Shown here: positions 16,625 to 24,016 of the stretch, piece after piece
Layout of the letters: the number at the start of each line of letters is the position of its first letter
Numbering within the stretch: the first letter of the stretch is position 1
Position numbers and translations under genes: made by a program
Notes under the pieces: model-generated
The model's input: the letters and a program-made list of their open reading frames with translations, nothing else
Databases searched by the model: none
Told to the model about the DNA's origin: nothing
From: an uncultured Alphaproteobacteria bacterium
GTDB lineage: Bacteria > Pseudomonadota > Alphaproteobacteria > Rhodobacterales > Rhodobacteraceae
NCBI GenBank assembly: GCA_902574225.1
Contig: CACGMO010000020.1
Location: 1-36,727, forward strand
Direction: 5' to 3'
Length of the DNA stretch: 36,727 bases

Positions 16625-17080
16625 TTATTTCACTGGGTGATTATCCGGCGTCTTCGGGTTATACATTGGATGTGTATCGTGCTTTTCAGCAGTAGAGGTT
16701 TGAATAAATGGTGCTTTTGTACGACAAAAATTTTCAACTTGTGGTTCAAACCAGAATGTTGGAGGGTCAAAGCTTCCTCCAGGAATAGCTACCATACCTT
16801 GGAAAACATTAAGTCTCAAAAAGATAGTAGAACCACAATTTTTACAAAAATTTAACGTAACCACATTCCCAGATTCAGTATTATTTTCATATATCGATAA
16901 TTCTCCAGAGGTTAAGGTGACCTTATCTTCTGGAAACCAGACTTGCGTTCCAAAAGCACTTCCCGTGTATGTTTGACAATATCGGCAATGACACATAATT
17001 GCTCTCGGAGAGTCTCCCTTGGTTTGGTAACGACTTCTCCCACAAAGACATCCTCCCGATCTCACTATTTCCTCTGTCAT
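16625..17080 (-). CDS. GFA/CENP-V family zinc protein
   Basis: This 151-residue protein belongs to the glutathione-dependent formaldehyde-activating (GFA) family. Cysteines C11 and C13 (GGCLCG), C30, C32 and C35 (CHCRYC), and C79 and C82 (CKNC) are the seven expected zinc ligands. The segment TGSAFGTQVWFPEDKV after the second cluster is typical. A few members bind S-hydroxymethylglutathione, but most, including short stand-alone forms such as this, have no proven substrate. The start has a strong purine-rich site upstream (AAGGGGGG). It lies 80 bp upstream of the methyltransferase gene on the same strand. Confidence 0.9.
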   Translation of the reverse strand: MTEEIVRSGGCLCGRSRYQTKGDSPRAIMCHCRYCQTYTGSAFGTQVWFPEDKVTLTSGELSIYENNTESGNVVTLNFCKNCGSTIFLRLNVFQGMVAIPGGSFDPPTFWFEPQVENFCRTKAPFIQTSTAEKHDTHPMYNPKTPDNHPVK

Positions 17081-17241
17081 AATTCCCCCCTTTTATATGA
17101 TTTATACTCTAATACAATTAGTATCTAAACTGAACTGTTTTGTTATCATTTAGTTACTTCTCCCACACCTAGAACGTCGGGGGAGAGCTCATACGTTTAT
17201 TTGGTGTGCAAAATTAGGATTTTTATTAAGTTACTTTGTCA

Positions 17242-17448
17242 TCAACCAATAACTTTTATGTTAGCAGCAGATGACCGACCCTTATCCTGGTTTATTTCAA
17301 AAGAAACTTTTTGATTTTCTAGAAGGGTTTTCAATCCAGACTTTTCGACGGCGCTTATATGTACAAAGACATCCTTATTACCGTTGTCGGGTTGTATGAA
17401 ACCATACCCCTTGTTTGTATTAAACCATTTTACCATTCCGTTTGTCAT
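17242..17448 (-). CDS. Cold-shock domain protein (CspA family)
   Basis: This is a 68-residue single cold-shock domain that binds single-stranded RNA or DNA. It contains the RNP1-like segment KGYGFIQPD and the RNP2-like segment DVFVHIS, spaced as usual. The open frame extends 39 codons further upstream, but ATG at 17448 begins [10 protein letters not shown], the invariant Csp N-terminus, and has AAGGAT upstream. The upstream untranslated region before the next gene is about 260 bases, compatible with the long structured leaders of cold-shock mRNAs, although I could not verify a cold-box. Confidence 0.94.
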   Translation of the reverse strand: MTNGMVKWFNTNKGYGFIQPDNGNKDVFVHISAVEKSGLKTLLENQKVSFEINQDKGRSSAANIKVIG

Positions 17449-17709
17449 AATTTTTATCCTTATTGTATTTAAATTGTTTGAGGAAAATAAATTTCCTAGT
17501 GTCTCTAAATAAGGAAAAAAACTGAACTCACCCAGATTAGTATTACAATAACCTTCGTCACACAACTAATTGTTTAAAATTATTCAACTTATTTTCCCCT
17601 ACCTTCACTGAAGAAAGCAAAAGAAAGTCATATCTATGTTCTTTGGAGTATCCAGCAGAAAAGTGTAATTGGATGGTAGTATTTTTATTTTTAAAGTAAA
17701 AAATACCAG

Positions 17710-18024
17710 TTATCTTTTAATACTATTCTTCACCCACTCCTCATTTATATGAGCAGATATAACCTCCCCCTCTAGAAACCAATGGTCTTTGACGGCATCC
17801 CCATAGTCTGCCATTCTTTTGTCTAACTCCGCTCTTGCCTCATCAGCTTTCTCTTGACTGGGATAGACAGATATAGCCACCACCGATGTGGGAGTAGTTT
17901 TAATGCGCAGCATTATCTCAGCATTTGGAAAAGATTGACGCATTGTTGACGCTGTGTTTTTTGTCTTTTCAACAAATAATTCCTCAGAACGCCAATCAAC
18001 CATATTTATTCTTGCTACACTCAT
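17710..18024 (-). CDS. Small hypothetical protein, probable dimeric alpha/beta-barrel
   Basis: This 104-residue soluble protein has strands and helices in the order SVARINMVDWRSEE, a long helix, AEIMLRIKTTPTSVVAISVYPSQEKADEARAELD, and a C-terminal DHWFLEGEV. The pattern suits the ABM-like ferredoxin fold. No named family is certain. The start at 18024 is chosen because AAGGAGATATAC stands directly before the ATG, the strongest ribosome binding site in this segment. The 33 extra upstream codons are rejected. A strong site suggests high expression. It has no operon partner. Confidence 0.7.
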   Translation of the reverse strand: MSVARINMVDWRSEELFVEKTKNTASTMRQSFPNAEIMLRIKTTPTSVVAISVYPSQEKADEARAELDKRMADYGDAVKDHWFLEGEVISAHINEEWVKNSIKR

Positions 18025-18691
18025 GTATATCTCCTTGATTTTAATACAACCACAGTAACCATTGTTTGTTGCTTTCAATGCCTTGAAAAGTATTAATTTC
18101 CAACTTTTGGAATAAAAATGCACTATTTGGGTAAAACTTTTCTTTTTTTAGTATTTCCTGATAATTCAAAATGTCGCATTTGATAAATCACAAAATAATG
18201 CTATCTCTACCATATGTGTATAATGACAAGTTTAATGTTTCTCGGCATGTTGGGATATCTCGGCTTCAAAGGAGCCAAGTGGATTGTGAAGACTGTTTAC
18301 CAAAACAGAACATCAATATCGAACAATATCTACCAAGCCTACAATCTACCTGAAACGTTGTATCAGCGCGTTAGAGTAGATGGAAAAAGAGACTACAGAT
18401 AGAAAATAGAGGTAGCTGATCTATCTCTGGCATGTGACGTGACAAAACTCGATATTGAGCCAGATTGAATGTTGAAGCTTTTGTAGCAGTAATGTGTATG
18501 ATTTAATCCCCTGAGAGCTTTGTACACATCTACGATTGGATAAATTTAAAGGTGGAAGTTAACTTTAGGTGTTTCTTTTCGTTCCTCTATCATGAAGCTC
18601 GACCCTCAATACTTATAGAGGCTGGTGCCCATATTGACTTAAAAAATAAGTAACCTTAACATCAGTCAAGAAAAAAAATTTTATTATTGTT
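18025..18691. other. Long non-coding stretch within the tRNA-flanked segment
   Basis: This 667-base region carries no convincing gene. A 60-codon frame at 18223-18402 (plus) starts with a hydrophobic stretch (MTSLMFLGMLGYLGF) and could encode a small membrane peptide. It has no ribosome binding site and I do not call it. At 18454-18487 lies the second copy of the degenerate repeat seen near 13527. CCTCTAT and ATAGAGG (18584-18590 and 18615-18621) form a 7-bp inverted repeat with a 24-base loop. Confidence 0.45.
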
Positions 18692-19024
18692 ATGACAGAA
18701 TCAACATTACTGAATTATACCACTGCAGATTTTTCTTCTAAAGCTGATATGGAAATCCGGATATATAGATGGCAGGAGCACAGAGATAAGTACTTACCTA
18801 GACTCCAAGCAAAGGGTATGCTGAGGTTCACAATTACTAGGGTTTGGAATAAGGAAGGCGTATTCAGAATAGGGTATCTGTTCGAATATAAGAACGAGAA
18901 GGCGTATAAAGATTGTCAAGAGATATGGCAAGAAATTGAAAGTAATATGAAGGCGGAGCAAGCGGTAAAGGTTTTTGCGAATAGAGGTATTGTTCTTGTT
19001 GATGATGTTACACCAAGAACATAA
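18692..19024 (+). CDS. NIPSNAP-like or related alpha/beta-barrel protein
   Basis: This is a 110-residue protein. The region MEIRIYRWQEHRDKYLPRL near residue 20, and a strand-rich second half (GVFRIGYLFEYKNEKAYKD), resemble NIPSNAP/ABM-type proteins of the dimeric alpha/beta-barrel fold. No enzymatic motif is visible. It is convergent with the MGMT-like gene, with six bases between the stop codons. Family placement is tentative. Confidence 0.62.
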   Translation: MTESTLLNYTTADFSSKADMEIRIYRWQEHRDKYLPRLQAKGMLRFTITRVWNKEGVFRIGYLFEYKNEKAYKDCQEIWQEIESNMKAEQAVKVFANRGIVLVDDVTPRT

Positions 19025-19030
19025 TTTTTT

Positions 19031-19387
19031 TCACTTCTCTATATCCCATTCATTAACTCTTTTCTTTTTAATTTTATTTTCATCAAGGTTTAACTTTTTG
19101 ACTACCGGGTGCTTTTCATCAACCACTCTCCAGTAAGGAAAATTAACATCATCTTTATGCTGTTCAATTGCCATTCTAAGAAATATTCCAGTTGTAACTG
19201 GACAAGTCTTGTCAGCACCTGCCTTTACTGCCAAGCCTTGCCTAAGTTCTTTTATGCTCAAAAAAACGCCTTTAGGTATTGAATAAATAAACTCTGAAAT
19301 ATTCTCGGGAGAAGAGATAAGCATTTTCTCACCAGCAGAGATATCGGAAAACCCTTTATCTAAAATTTTAACAATATTTCTATTCAA
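19031..19387 (-). CDS. MGMT-like (alkyltransferase-like) small protein without the PCHR motif
   Basis: This 118-residue protein resembles the C-terminal winged-helix domain of O6-alkylguanine DNA alkyltransferases as found in small alphaproteobacterial 'MGMT family' proteins. The segment SIPKGVFLSIKELRQGL corresponds to the DNA-recognition part. CPVTTGIFLRMA takes the place of the helix region, and PYWRVVDEKHPVVKKL is the equivalent of the wHv/R loop. The alkyl-acceptor PCHR motif is absent. It may bind DNA damage without repairing it, like Atl proteins, or do something else. The start is TTG at 19387. Confidence in the fold is moderate. Confidence 0.55.
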   Translation of the reverse strand: MNRNIVKILDKGFSDISAGEKMLISSPENISEFIYSIPKGVFLSIKELRQGLAVKAGADKTCPVTTGIFLRMAIEQHKDDVNFPYWRVVDEKHPVVKKLNLDENKIKKKRVNEWDIEK

Positions 19388-19431
19388 TATTTATCTCAAT
19401 TTTTGTGTTTCCACTTATAATAGATCTTTGA

Positions 19432-19674
19432 TTAATTTATTACCTCTTTCTTGAAAAACGCCCTCATGGTTTTCAAGTCTTTCTTATCAACTGCCTGATT
19501 ATCCGGAGATAAAAAATCCAGAGGATTTGGTATTCCCGAGCTTTGCTCCACATAGTTTAGAGATTTCGAAACCACAGACACAAGTTCCCACCCCTCCTGA
19601 CCAAATGCATTTAAGACATCATCACTTGCATTCCATTGAAGATACTCAGTTTTATAAATATATTTTTTTGCCAT
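19432..19674 (-). CDS. DUF4177-like small protein
   Basis: This 80-residue protein has the DUF4177 pattern: an N-terminal strand KYIYKTEYLQW, the central helix-turn LNAFGQEGWELVSVV, and a C-terminal basic strand MRAFFKKE. The function of this family is unknown. The middle carries a polar insertion (about residues 45-67) longer than usual. It lies 44 bp upstream of the MGMT-like gene on the same strand. Confidence 0.7.
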   Translation of the reverse strand: MAKKYIYKTEYLQWNASDDVLNAFGQEGWELVSVVSKSLNYVEQSSGIPNPLDFLSPDNQAVDKKDLKTMRAFFKKEVIN

Positions 19675-19727
19675 TATTACACTTAATTTCCTTAATTATC
19701 GAATTACTATAAAGTCGATAAAGCTTT

Positions 19728-19907
19728 TCAATCTTTTCCTATCTCACCCTCTATTACGTGCTCTAGGTTAAGTTCCTCACAAGATAAAACCATTTTTACT
19801 TTTACCTTACCCAAACCACTATAAACTTTTTCTATTTCCTGTTGTGAAGTAATCCCCACTTTCTTCAGGAACTTTCTTATTGACATTGTTACCTCATCAT
19901 CACTCAT
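19728..19907 (-). CDS. DUF6494 family small protein
   Basis: This 59-residue acidic protein has the characteristic core MSIRKFLKKVGITSQQEIEK and C-terminal LEHVIEGEIG that I associate with DUF6494 proteins of proteobacteria. No function is known. ATG at 19907 is preceded by GGAGG at five-base spacing. A GTG two codons earlier would overlap the ribosome binding site. It is the gene closest to the intact tRNA-Leu inside the flanked segment, and all three small genes from here to 19031 point the same way. Confidence 0.75.
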   Translation of the reverse strand: MSDDEVTMSIRKFLKKVGITSQQEIEKVYSGLGKVKVKMVLSCEELNLEHVIEGEIGKD

Positions 19908-20010
19908 ACTCACCTCCGTATATCTCTTCTCATTTTTATTATCAGATCTTAATCTATTTAATCATTATTTTTTCTTAAATAAGTAAATTAAAGCTAATAT
20001 TTTATTATGA

Positions 20011-20096
20011 TGGTGCCCAAGGAGAGACTCGAACTCTCACGGTATCACTACCGGCGGATTTTGAGTCCGCTGCGTCTACCATTCCGCCACTTGGGC
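20011..20096 (-). tRNA. tRNA-Leu (anticodon CAA)
   Basis: This is an 86-nt class II tRNA. The acceptor stem pairs GCCCAAG with CTTGGGC, the discriminator is A, and CCA is encoded (bases 20013-20011). The anticodon arm is GCGGA-CTCAAAA-TCCGC, giving CAA, which reads UUG. The long variable arm CGGTA-GTGA-TACCG and T arm GAGAG-TTCGAGT-CTCTC pair perfectly. Its 3' end faces the accessory segment, at whose other end lies the 70-nt decayed copy. Confidence 0.97.
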
Positions 20097-20228
20097 ACAA
20101 AGATAAAAATATACTTGCATTAACTTGCTTTCAACTTAAAAAGTCAAGAGTTCAATTTATTTAAGGAATTCATTATTTATACCAAGCTCAAAAATCGTAT
20201 AAACATAAAAAGAGCATTGAACAGCAAA

Positions 20229-20759
20229 ATGTCTCTATTGATATTATGTCTTTGGGCATTCTCGGAGGCCTTCATTTTTCCGATACCCCCCGACCCATTT
20301 TTAATCGCTCTAGTACTAGCAAATAAAAAAAAGTTTTTTTTGTACTGTATGCTATGCACTGCTTTCTCTGTTTTAGGTGGTATAACCGGTTACTATATAG
20401 GTTTTATCTTTTGGGACGAAATAGGAGTACATATAACCGAGTACTTCGCTTTGACAGACCAAATTAACAGTTTCAAAGAACTTTATAATGAAAATGGTTC
20501 TCTAGCTGTCTTTATAGCGGGAGTATCACCCATTCCATATAAACTAGTTACGATTATATCTGGGATAAGCTCCATGAATTTTTTTTACTTCTGTTTATTC
20601 TCACTATTTTCAAGGGGCTTACGGTTTTTTCTTATAGGATTTTTGATATTTTGGTTTGGATCACGAGTTCAAAGTTTTATTGAGAATAGACTTGGCTTAC
20701 TTACCTTAATAACTATAGTTGGTGCTCTGAGTATATTTCTTCTATTGAGCTTTTTATGA
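20229..20759 (+). CDS. YqaA/DedA-like (VTT domain) inner-membrane protein
   Basis: This 176-residue polytopic membrane protein has about five hydrophobic segments. The early WAFSEAFIFPIPPDPFLI motif is characteristic of YqaA-type proteins of the DedA/VTT superfamily, some members of which act as lipid transporters. The later SPIPYKLVTIISGISSMNFFYF corresponds to the conserved re-entrant region with the proline-arginine/lysine motif. ATG at 20229 or TTG at 20217 may be used; spacing to AAAGAG does not decide. The stop overlaps the dsbB start (ATGA), so the two are co-translated. Confidence 0.85.
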   Translation: MSLLILCLWAFSEAFIFPIPPDPFLIALVLANKKKFFLYCMLCTAFSVLGGITGYYIGFIFWDEIGVHITEYFALTDQINSFKELYNENGSLAVFIAGVSPIPYKLVTIISGISSMNFFYFCLFSLFSRGLRFFLIGFLIFWFGSRVQSFIENRLGLLTLITIVGALSIFLLLSFL

Positions 20760-21265
20760 TAAAACCCTACCTAAATCATATCTCTCTTGGGACAATATCT
20801 ATGAGTATGATATTGTTTGCTTTGATATCAGAGTATGTGTTTGGATTTACTCCTTGCTCTTTGTGTTTGATACAGCGATACCCACACATGCTAGTAGCTA
20901 TAACCTCGATTTGGCTAGTTTTTTTTAGGACACACGATCTGTTTATGTATCCATTAAACACATTGATTATGGCGTTTAGCATTATCTTGGCGTCTTATCA
21001 CGTCGGTGTAGAACAAGGTATATTTCAAGGCCCCCAATCTTGTTCATCTTCTAATCTCTCTTCTGTGAGTGAAAAAAGTGCTGAAGCATTATTGATAGAT
21101 ATCTTAAATACATCGGTCGTTAGATGTAACGAAGTGACATGGTCTTTCATGAGACTATCAATGGCAAGCTGGAACCTCATTATGTCCATAGCCCTTTTTA
21201 TAGGCTGGACGGTCTCATCTCTTCATTTTTTTAATTTTTTTCAATCAAAATCTTTTTCAAAATAA
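20756..21265 (+). CDS. dsbB: DsbB-family disulfide bond formation protein
   Basis: This is an inner-membrane quinone reductase of 169 residues that re-oxidises DsbA-type periplasmic thiol oxidases. Four hydrophobic segments are visible. The first periplasmic loop carries C34 and C37 (TPCSLCLIQRYPH), the diagnostic DsbB sequence. The second loop carries C96 and C124, the pair that exchanges with DsbA. Overlap with the upstream VTT gene suggests one transcript. The last 25 bases overlap the 3' end of the convergent HNH gene. A redox role for periplasmic Sox and cytochrome c maturation is an inference. Confidence 0.93.
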   Translation: MIKPYLNHISLGTISMSMILFALISEYVFGFTPCSLCLIQRYPHMLVAITSIWLVFFRTHDLFMYPLNTLIMAFSIILASYHVGVEQGIFQGPQSCSSSNLSSVSEKSAEALLIDILNTSVVRCNEVTWSFMRLSMASWNLIMSIALFIGWTVSSLHFFNFFQSKSFSK

Positions 21266-21825
21266 AGAAAGTCAATCCACGATTTGTGCATATCACTAGG
21301 AGGAAATTTCTTTCCCTTATTTAATAAAACTTCTGGAGATGGTTTGGTTGGTACTTTCTTCAACTTAAATCCTGCTTGAGACGTCGTTTTCGCAGCTTTT
21401 TTCAAGTTACAAGATTGACAAGCGGCAACAACATTGTCCCAACGCGTTTTACCTCCTCGCGACTTTGGCACAACATGATCAAAAGTGAGATCTTTTCCCT
21501 TATAGCCACAATATTGACAGGTAAATTCATCTCGCAAAAATAAGGTGGCTCTAGTAAAGGGCACAGTTTTTGTAGGCACCACATAATTCTTAAGTACTAT
21601 TACTGATGGAAGAGGGAGTGTTAATTTCTCTGATCGAACCACTTCTTCATACTCAGCTGCGACATTTACTCTTTTCAAGTATACTGCTTTAATAGCCTCT
21701 TGCCAGGGCCACAGAGAAAGTGGAAAGTAGGACAGTGGTCTATAGTCAGCATTTAAAATTAATGCAGGTCGCTGTTTCGATTTTTCAAATATAGCAGGCT
21801 TTACATTAGCTTGGCTATCCAGCAT
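21241..21825 (-). CDS. HNH endonuclease family protein
   Basis: This 194-residue protein is of a type very widespread as a single chromosomal copy in alphaproteobacteria and cyanobacteria. The N-terminal half has LILNADYRPLSYFPLSLWPW and a VPFTRATLF segment. The HNH motif has zinc cysteines C103/C106 (CQYC) and C136/C139 (CQSC), the catalytic DHVVP with H117, and N131. The biological target is not known; the conserved housekeeping context argues against it being a restriction or homing enzyme. ATG at 21825 has GGGAG upstream. Its 3' end overlaps dsbB by 25 bases. Confidence 0.92.
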   Translation of the reverse strand: MLDSQANVKPAIFEKSKQRPALILNADYRPLSYFPLSLWPWQEAIKAVYLKRVNVAAEYEEVVRSEKLTLPLPSVIVLKNYVVPTKTVPFTRATLFLRDEFTCQYCGYKGKDLTFDHVVPKSRGGKTRWDNVVAACQSCNLKKAAKTTSQAGFKLKKVPTKPSPEVLLNKGKKFPPSDMHKSWIDFLYFEKDFD

Positions 21826-21904
21826 AGACTTCTTTTCTCCCAGATTGACAAATGCGACGTTAAATACATTTAATTGTTATTAGATAGTGTTTGTTACAAA
21901 AAAA

Positions 21905-22567
21905 CTAGCTAAAAATTTTTTTTATAAATTCTAGAGCTTTCGATAATCCATCCGGAGCAATTCCATGTCCAATATTCTTACTAACATGCGAAGAGAATGT
22001 AACATTTAATTTATTCAAAACTTTTTCAGCATCATACATTGAAGAAATTGGTACCACATCATCCGCATCTCCATGAATTAATACTACAGGGGGATAACTA
22101 TCTTTATCGCTTTCTTCCAAGGACTCTGGCATTAGAAGCCTTCCTGAAATACCAACAACACCTCCAAGGTTGTTTAACTGTCTCAAGCCAATGTTTAAAG
22201 AAATCATGCACCCTTGGCTAAATCCAAGTAAAACAAAATCGGAGGTATCTAAACCAAATCGTTTTTTGTAACCGTCTATTAATTTTATTATTAATTTTTC
22301 TGAAGTTGCTAGTGCTTGCATCATATTAGGAATGGTTGATCCATCTATTTCAGGTATCGGAAACCACTCATATCCAAAAGGGGATGCACCACACTTTCTG
22401 GGAGCATCTGGCGAAGCGAAAAAGCAATCTGGCAGTTGCTCTGATAAAGGCTCACTTAATGAGAAAAGATCGGCTCCATCAGCTCCATATCCATGCAGGA
22501 AGATAACAACTTTTTTCACCAATCCTGAAATAGGCATCTTCTCTTTTACGCTCAATTCATTTACCAT
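21905..22567 (-). CDS. Carboxylesterase/phospholipase-like alpha/beta hydrolase
   Basis: This 220-residue member of the phospholipase/carboxylesterase (acyl-protein thioesterase-like) family has the catalytic triad visible: S118 in GFSQG, D170 in HGDADDVVP, and H201 in IGHGI. The oxyanion region is FLHGYGADGADLFSL. It is cytoplasmic, with no signal peptide. The start overlaps the upstream glycosylase gene by seven bases, placing it at the end of the cysS-cimA-... run. The natural ester substrate cannot be inferred. Confidence 0.9.
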   Translation of the reverse strand: MVNELSVKEKMPISGLVKKVVIFLHGYGADGADLFSLSEPLSEQLPDCFFASPDAPRKCGASPFGYEWFPIPEIDGSTIPNMMQALATSEKLIIKLIDGYKKRFGLDTSDFVLLGFSQGCMISLNIGLRQLNNLGGVVGISGRLLMPESLEESDKDSYPPVVLIHGDADDVVPISSMYDAEKVLNKLNVTFSSHVSKNIGHGIAPDGLSKALEFIKKIFS

Positions 22568-23178
22568 AATGTAGACTCCCTAGACTTAAAATTTCTATAA
22601 AAATGCCACAAAATTATTGCACATACTGATCTGTAAGGCACCCAGCTTTCCGCTATTTTTCTCATCTTTTTTTCTGAAGGCCTATTTTCCAAGTTCAGTA
22701 AAATTTTTGTAGCCTCTTGCAAAGCGAGATCACCTGCTGGAAAAATGTCTAATCTTCTTAAGCTGAAAATACAGTATATTTCCGCTGTCCATATTCCTAT
22801 TCCTTTAATATTGGTCAAAATCCTTATCACTTCCTCACTTTGCATTGTCTCCATTTGATCATAATCTAGTCCACTTTCGATAAGGCTTTTTAGATAAGAA
22901 ATTTTTTGCCTTGAAAAACCAAGATCCCTTAATTGATCGTCAGCTTGATTATTTAAAATTTCTTCGTCTTTGATATATGCATCTACAAAACGACCCCATA
23001 TCGCCGCGGCTGAGGCTATAGAAAGTTGTTGTCCTACAATAGTTTTTTTTAGTGCTAGAAGTCCTTTTTCTCTCGGGTCAAAAGAGGGAAGTCCAAAGTT
23101 CTTCTCAACCAGCCCAAATCTCTTTTCGAGCTTATACACACTTGGCGCTATATCCTTTATAAATGTAGTACTTAACAT
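22561..23178 (-). CDS. DNA-3-methyladenine glycosylase II (AlkA-type, HhH-GPD)
   Basis: This is a base-excision-repair glycosylase of 205 residues. The helix-hairpin-helix is LTNIKGIGIWTAE (121-133) and the catalytic aspartate is D150 in FPAGDLAL. The N-terminal GLLALKKTIVGQQLSIASA segment is typical of the AlkA/Mag1 group. It lacks the extra N-terminal domain of E. coli AlkA and so resembles the shorter Mag1-like form. It removes alkylated purines in characterised relatives. It lies seven bases after the squalene/phytoene synthase-like gene and overlaps the esterase. Confidence 0.9.
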   Translation of the reverse strand: MLSTTFIKDIAPSVYKLEKRFGLVEKNFGLPSFDPREKGLLALKKTIVGQQLSIASAAAIWGRFVDAYIKDEEILNNQADDQLRDLGFSRQKISYLKSLIESGLDYDQMETMQSEEVIRILTNIKGIGIWTAEIYCIFSLRRLDIFPAGDLALQEATKILLNLENRPSEKKMRKIAESWVPYRSVCAIILWHFYRNFKSRESTLW

Positions 23179-23185
23179 TGTCTAA

Positions 23186-24016
23186 TTATGTGACAAGTTC
23201 ATATATCTTTCCAATAAATTTAGCTCTTAAACTTAACTTATGATTTTTTCTAAAAATTAATTGGGGACTGTTTCTAATTTCTTTTAAAATTGGCACCAAG
23301 TTGTTAACAGCATAAAGGACTGATAGAGATTTTTTTTTTAGTCCAATACTACTAAGTTCCATTTTTCCTGTCTGAAACAAATCAAATGTTAAGTCAATGT
23401 CAGAACGTATTCTTTCTGTAATACTATCATTAATCCTATATTCAAAATAAGTTGTATAATCTTTTTGATTGGGCAAAAAAAGTGAGTAACATTTGTTTTG
23501 GCTCAAAGATCCTGTTGCTAAAATAAACCTTGCTAAACCAAGGGACAACCCGAAATATTCTGATAGTTTTTTTCTAAGGGAATTATCCTTGAACTCACTT
23601 AGACAACTCAAAGCCATAAACAAAAGGTTCTGCGAAGTATCTCGAATATATTTGATTTGCTGTTCGTAACTTTCGAAGGGCTTTTTTGAACAGTCAAATT
23701 CACGTGCTTTAATAAGTCTAAGCAGACTGTTCTTGTGCAGCTTTTCCTCTGCAATAAGTTTAGAAAGAATAGGTAAATACTTAATTTCTCTAATTGAATT
23801 TTCTTTTTTCATATTATTTACATAATCTTCCCACCAGCGTAATTTTAGATATCCAAGCTCGGGCTCGCTCACGTTCCAAGCTATATTGGCCAGTTCGAGA
23901 TTAAATGAATATATTGCTGCTATTTCTTTTCGTCTTTCAGAATTTAAATGTCTAAGAGAGTCAAACCTTTCGCGATCAAATTTTTTAAGATTACTCAACC
24001 ATTGGGTGTCAATCAA
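23186..24016 (-). CDS. Squalene/phytoene synthase-fold protein, NDUFAF6-like
   Basis: This 276-residue protein has the trans-isoprenyl synthase fold, recognisable from IAAIYSFNLELANIAW, the LRWWEDYVNN segment (59-68) and YIRDTSQNLLFMALSCLSEF. The aspartate-rich diphosphate-binding motifs (DXXXD) of true phytoene or squalene synthases are not present. It therefore matches the group related to the mitochondrial complex I assembly factor NDUFAF6. No carotenoid genes are nearby. It starts at a TTG overlapping the cimA stop (TTGA). The function in bacteria is unproven. Confidence 0.78.
   Translation of the reverse strand: MIDTQWLSNLKKFDRERFDSLRHLNSERRKEIAAIYSFNLELANIAWNVSEPELGYLKLRWWEDYVNNMKKENSIREIKYLPILSKLIAEEKLHKNSLLRLIKAREFDCSKKPFESYEQQIKYIRDTSQNLLFMALSCLSEFKDNSLRKKLSEYFGLSLGLARFILATGSLSQNKCYSLFLPNQKDYTTYFEYRINDSITERIRSDIDLTFDLFQTGKMELSSIGLKKKSLSVLYAVNNLVPILKEIRNSPQLIFRKNHKLSLRAKFIGKIYELVT

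Larger units (their letters stand above)
15084..20096. mobile_element. Possible remnant genomic island bounded by tRNA-Leu and its 3' copy
   Basis: A roughly 4.9-kb segment lies between the 3' end of the intact tRNA-Leu and a direct-repeat copy of that tRNA's 3' portion, which is the standard geometry of tRNA-targeted integration. It contains only short, mostly accessory genes in mixed orientation: several alpha/beta-barrel proteins, DUF1330, GFA, a cold-shock protein, an MGMT-like protein, and DUF4177- and DUF6494-type proteins. It has more non-coding space than its flanks. No integrase, phage or conjugation gene is visible, so any element is old and has lost its mobility genes. A decayed tandem duplication of the tRNA is the alternative. 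Confidence 0.4.

Noticed and set aside
18171-18402. Two overlapping 60-62 codon frames
   Set aside because: No ribosome binding site or family; a hydrophobic start alone is not enough.
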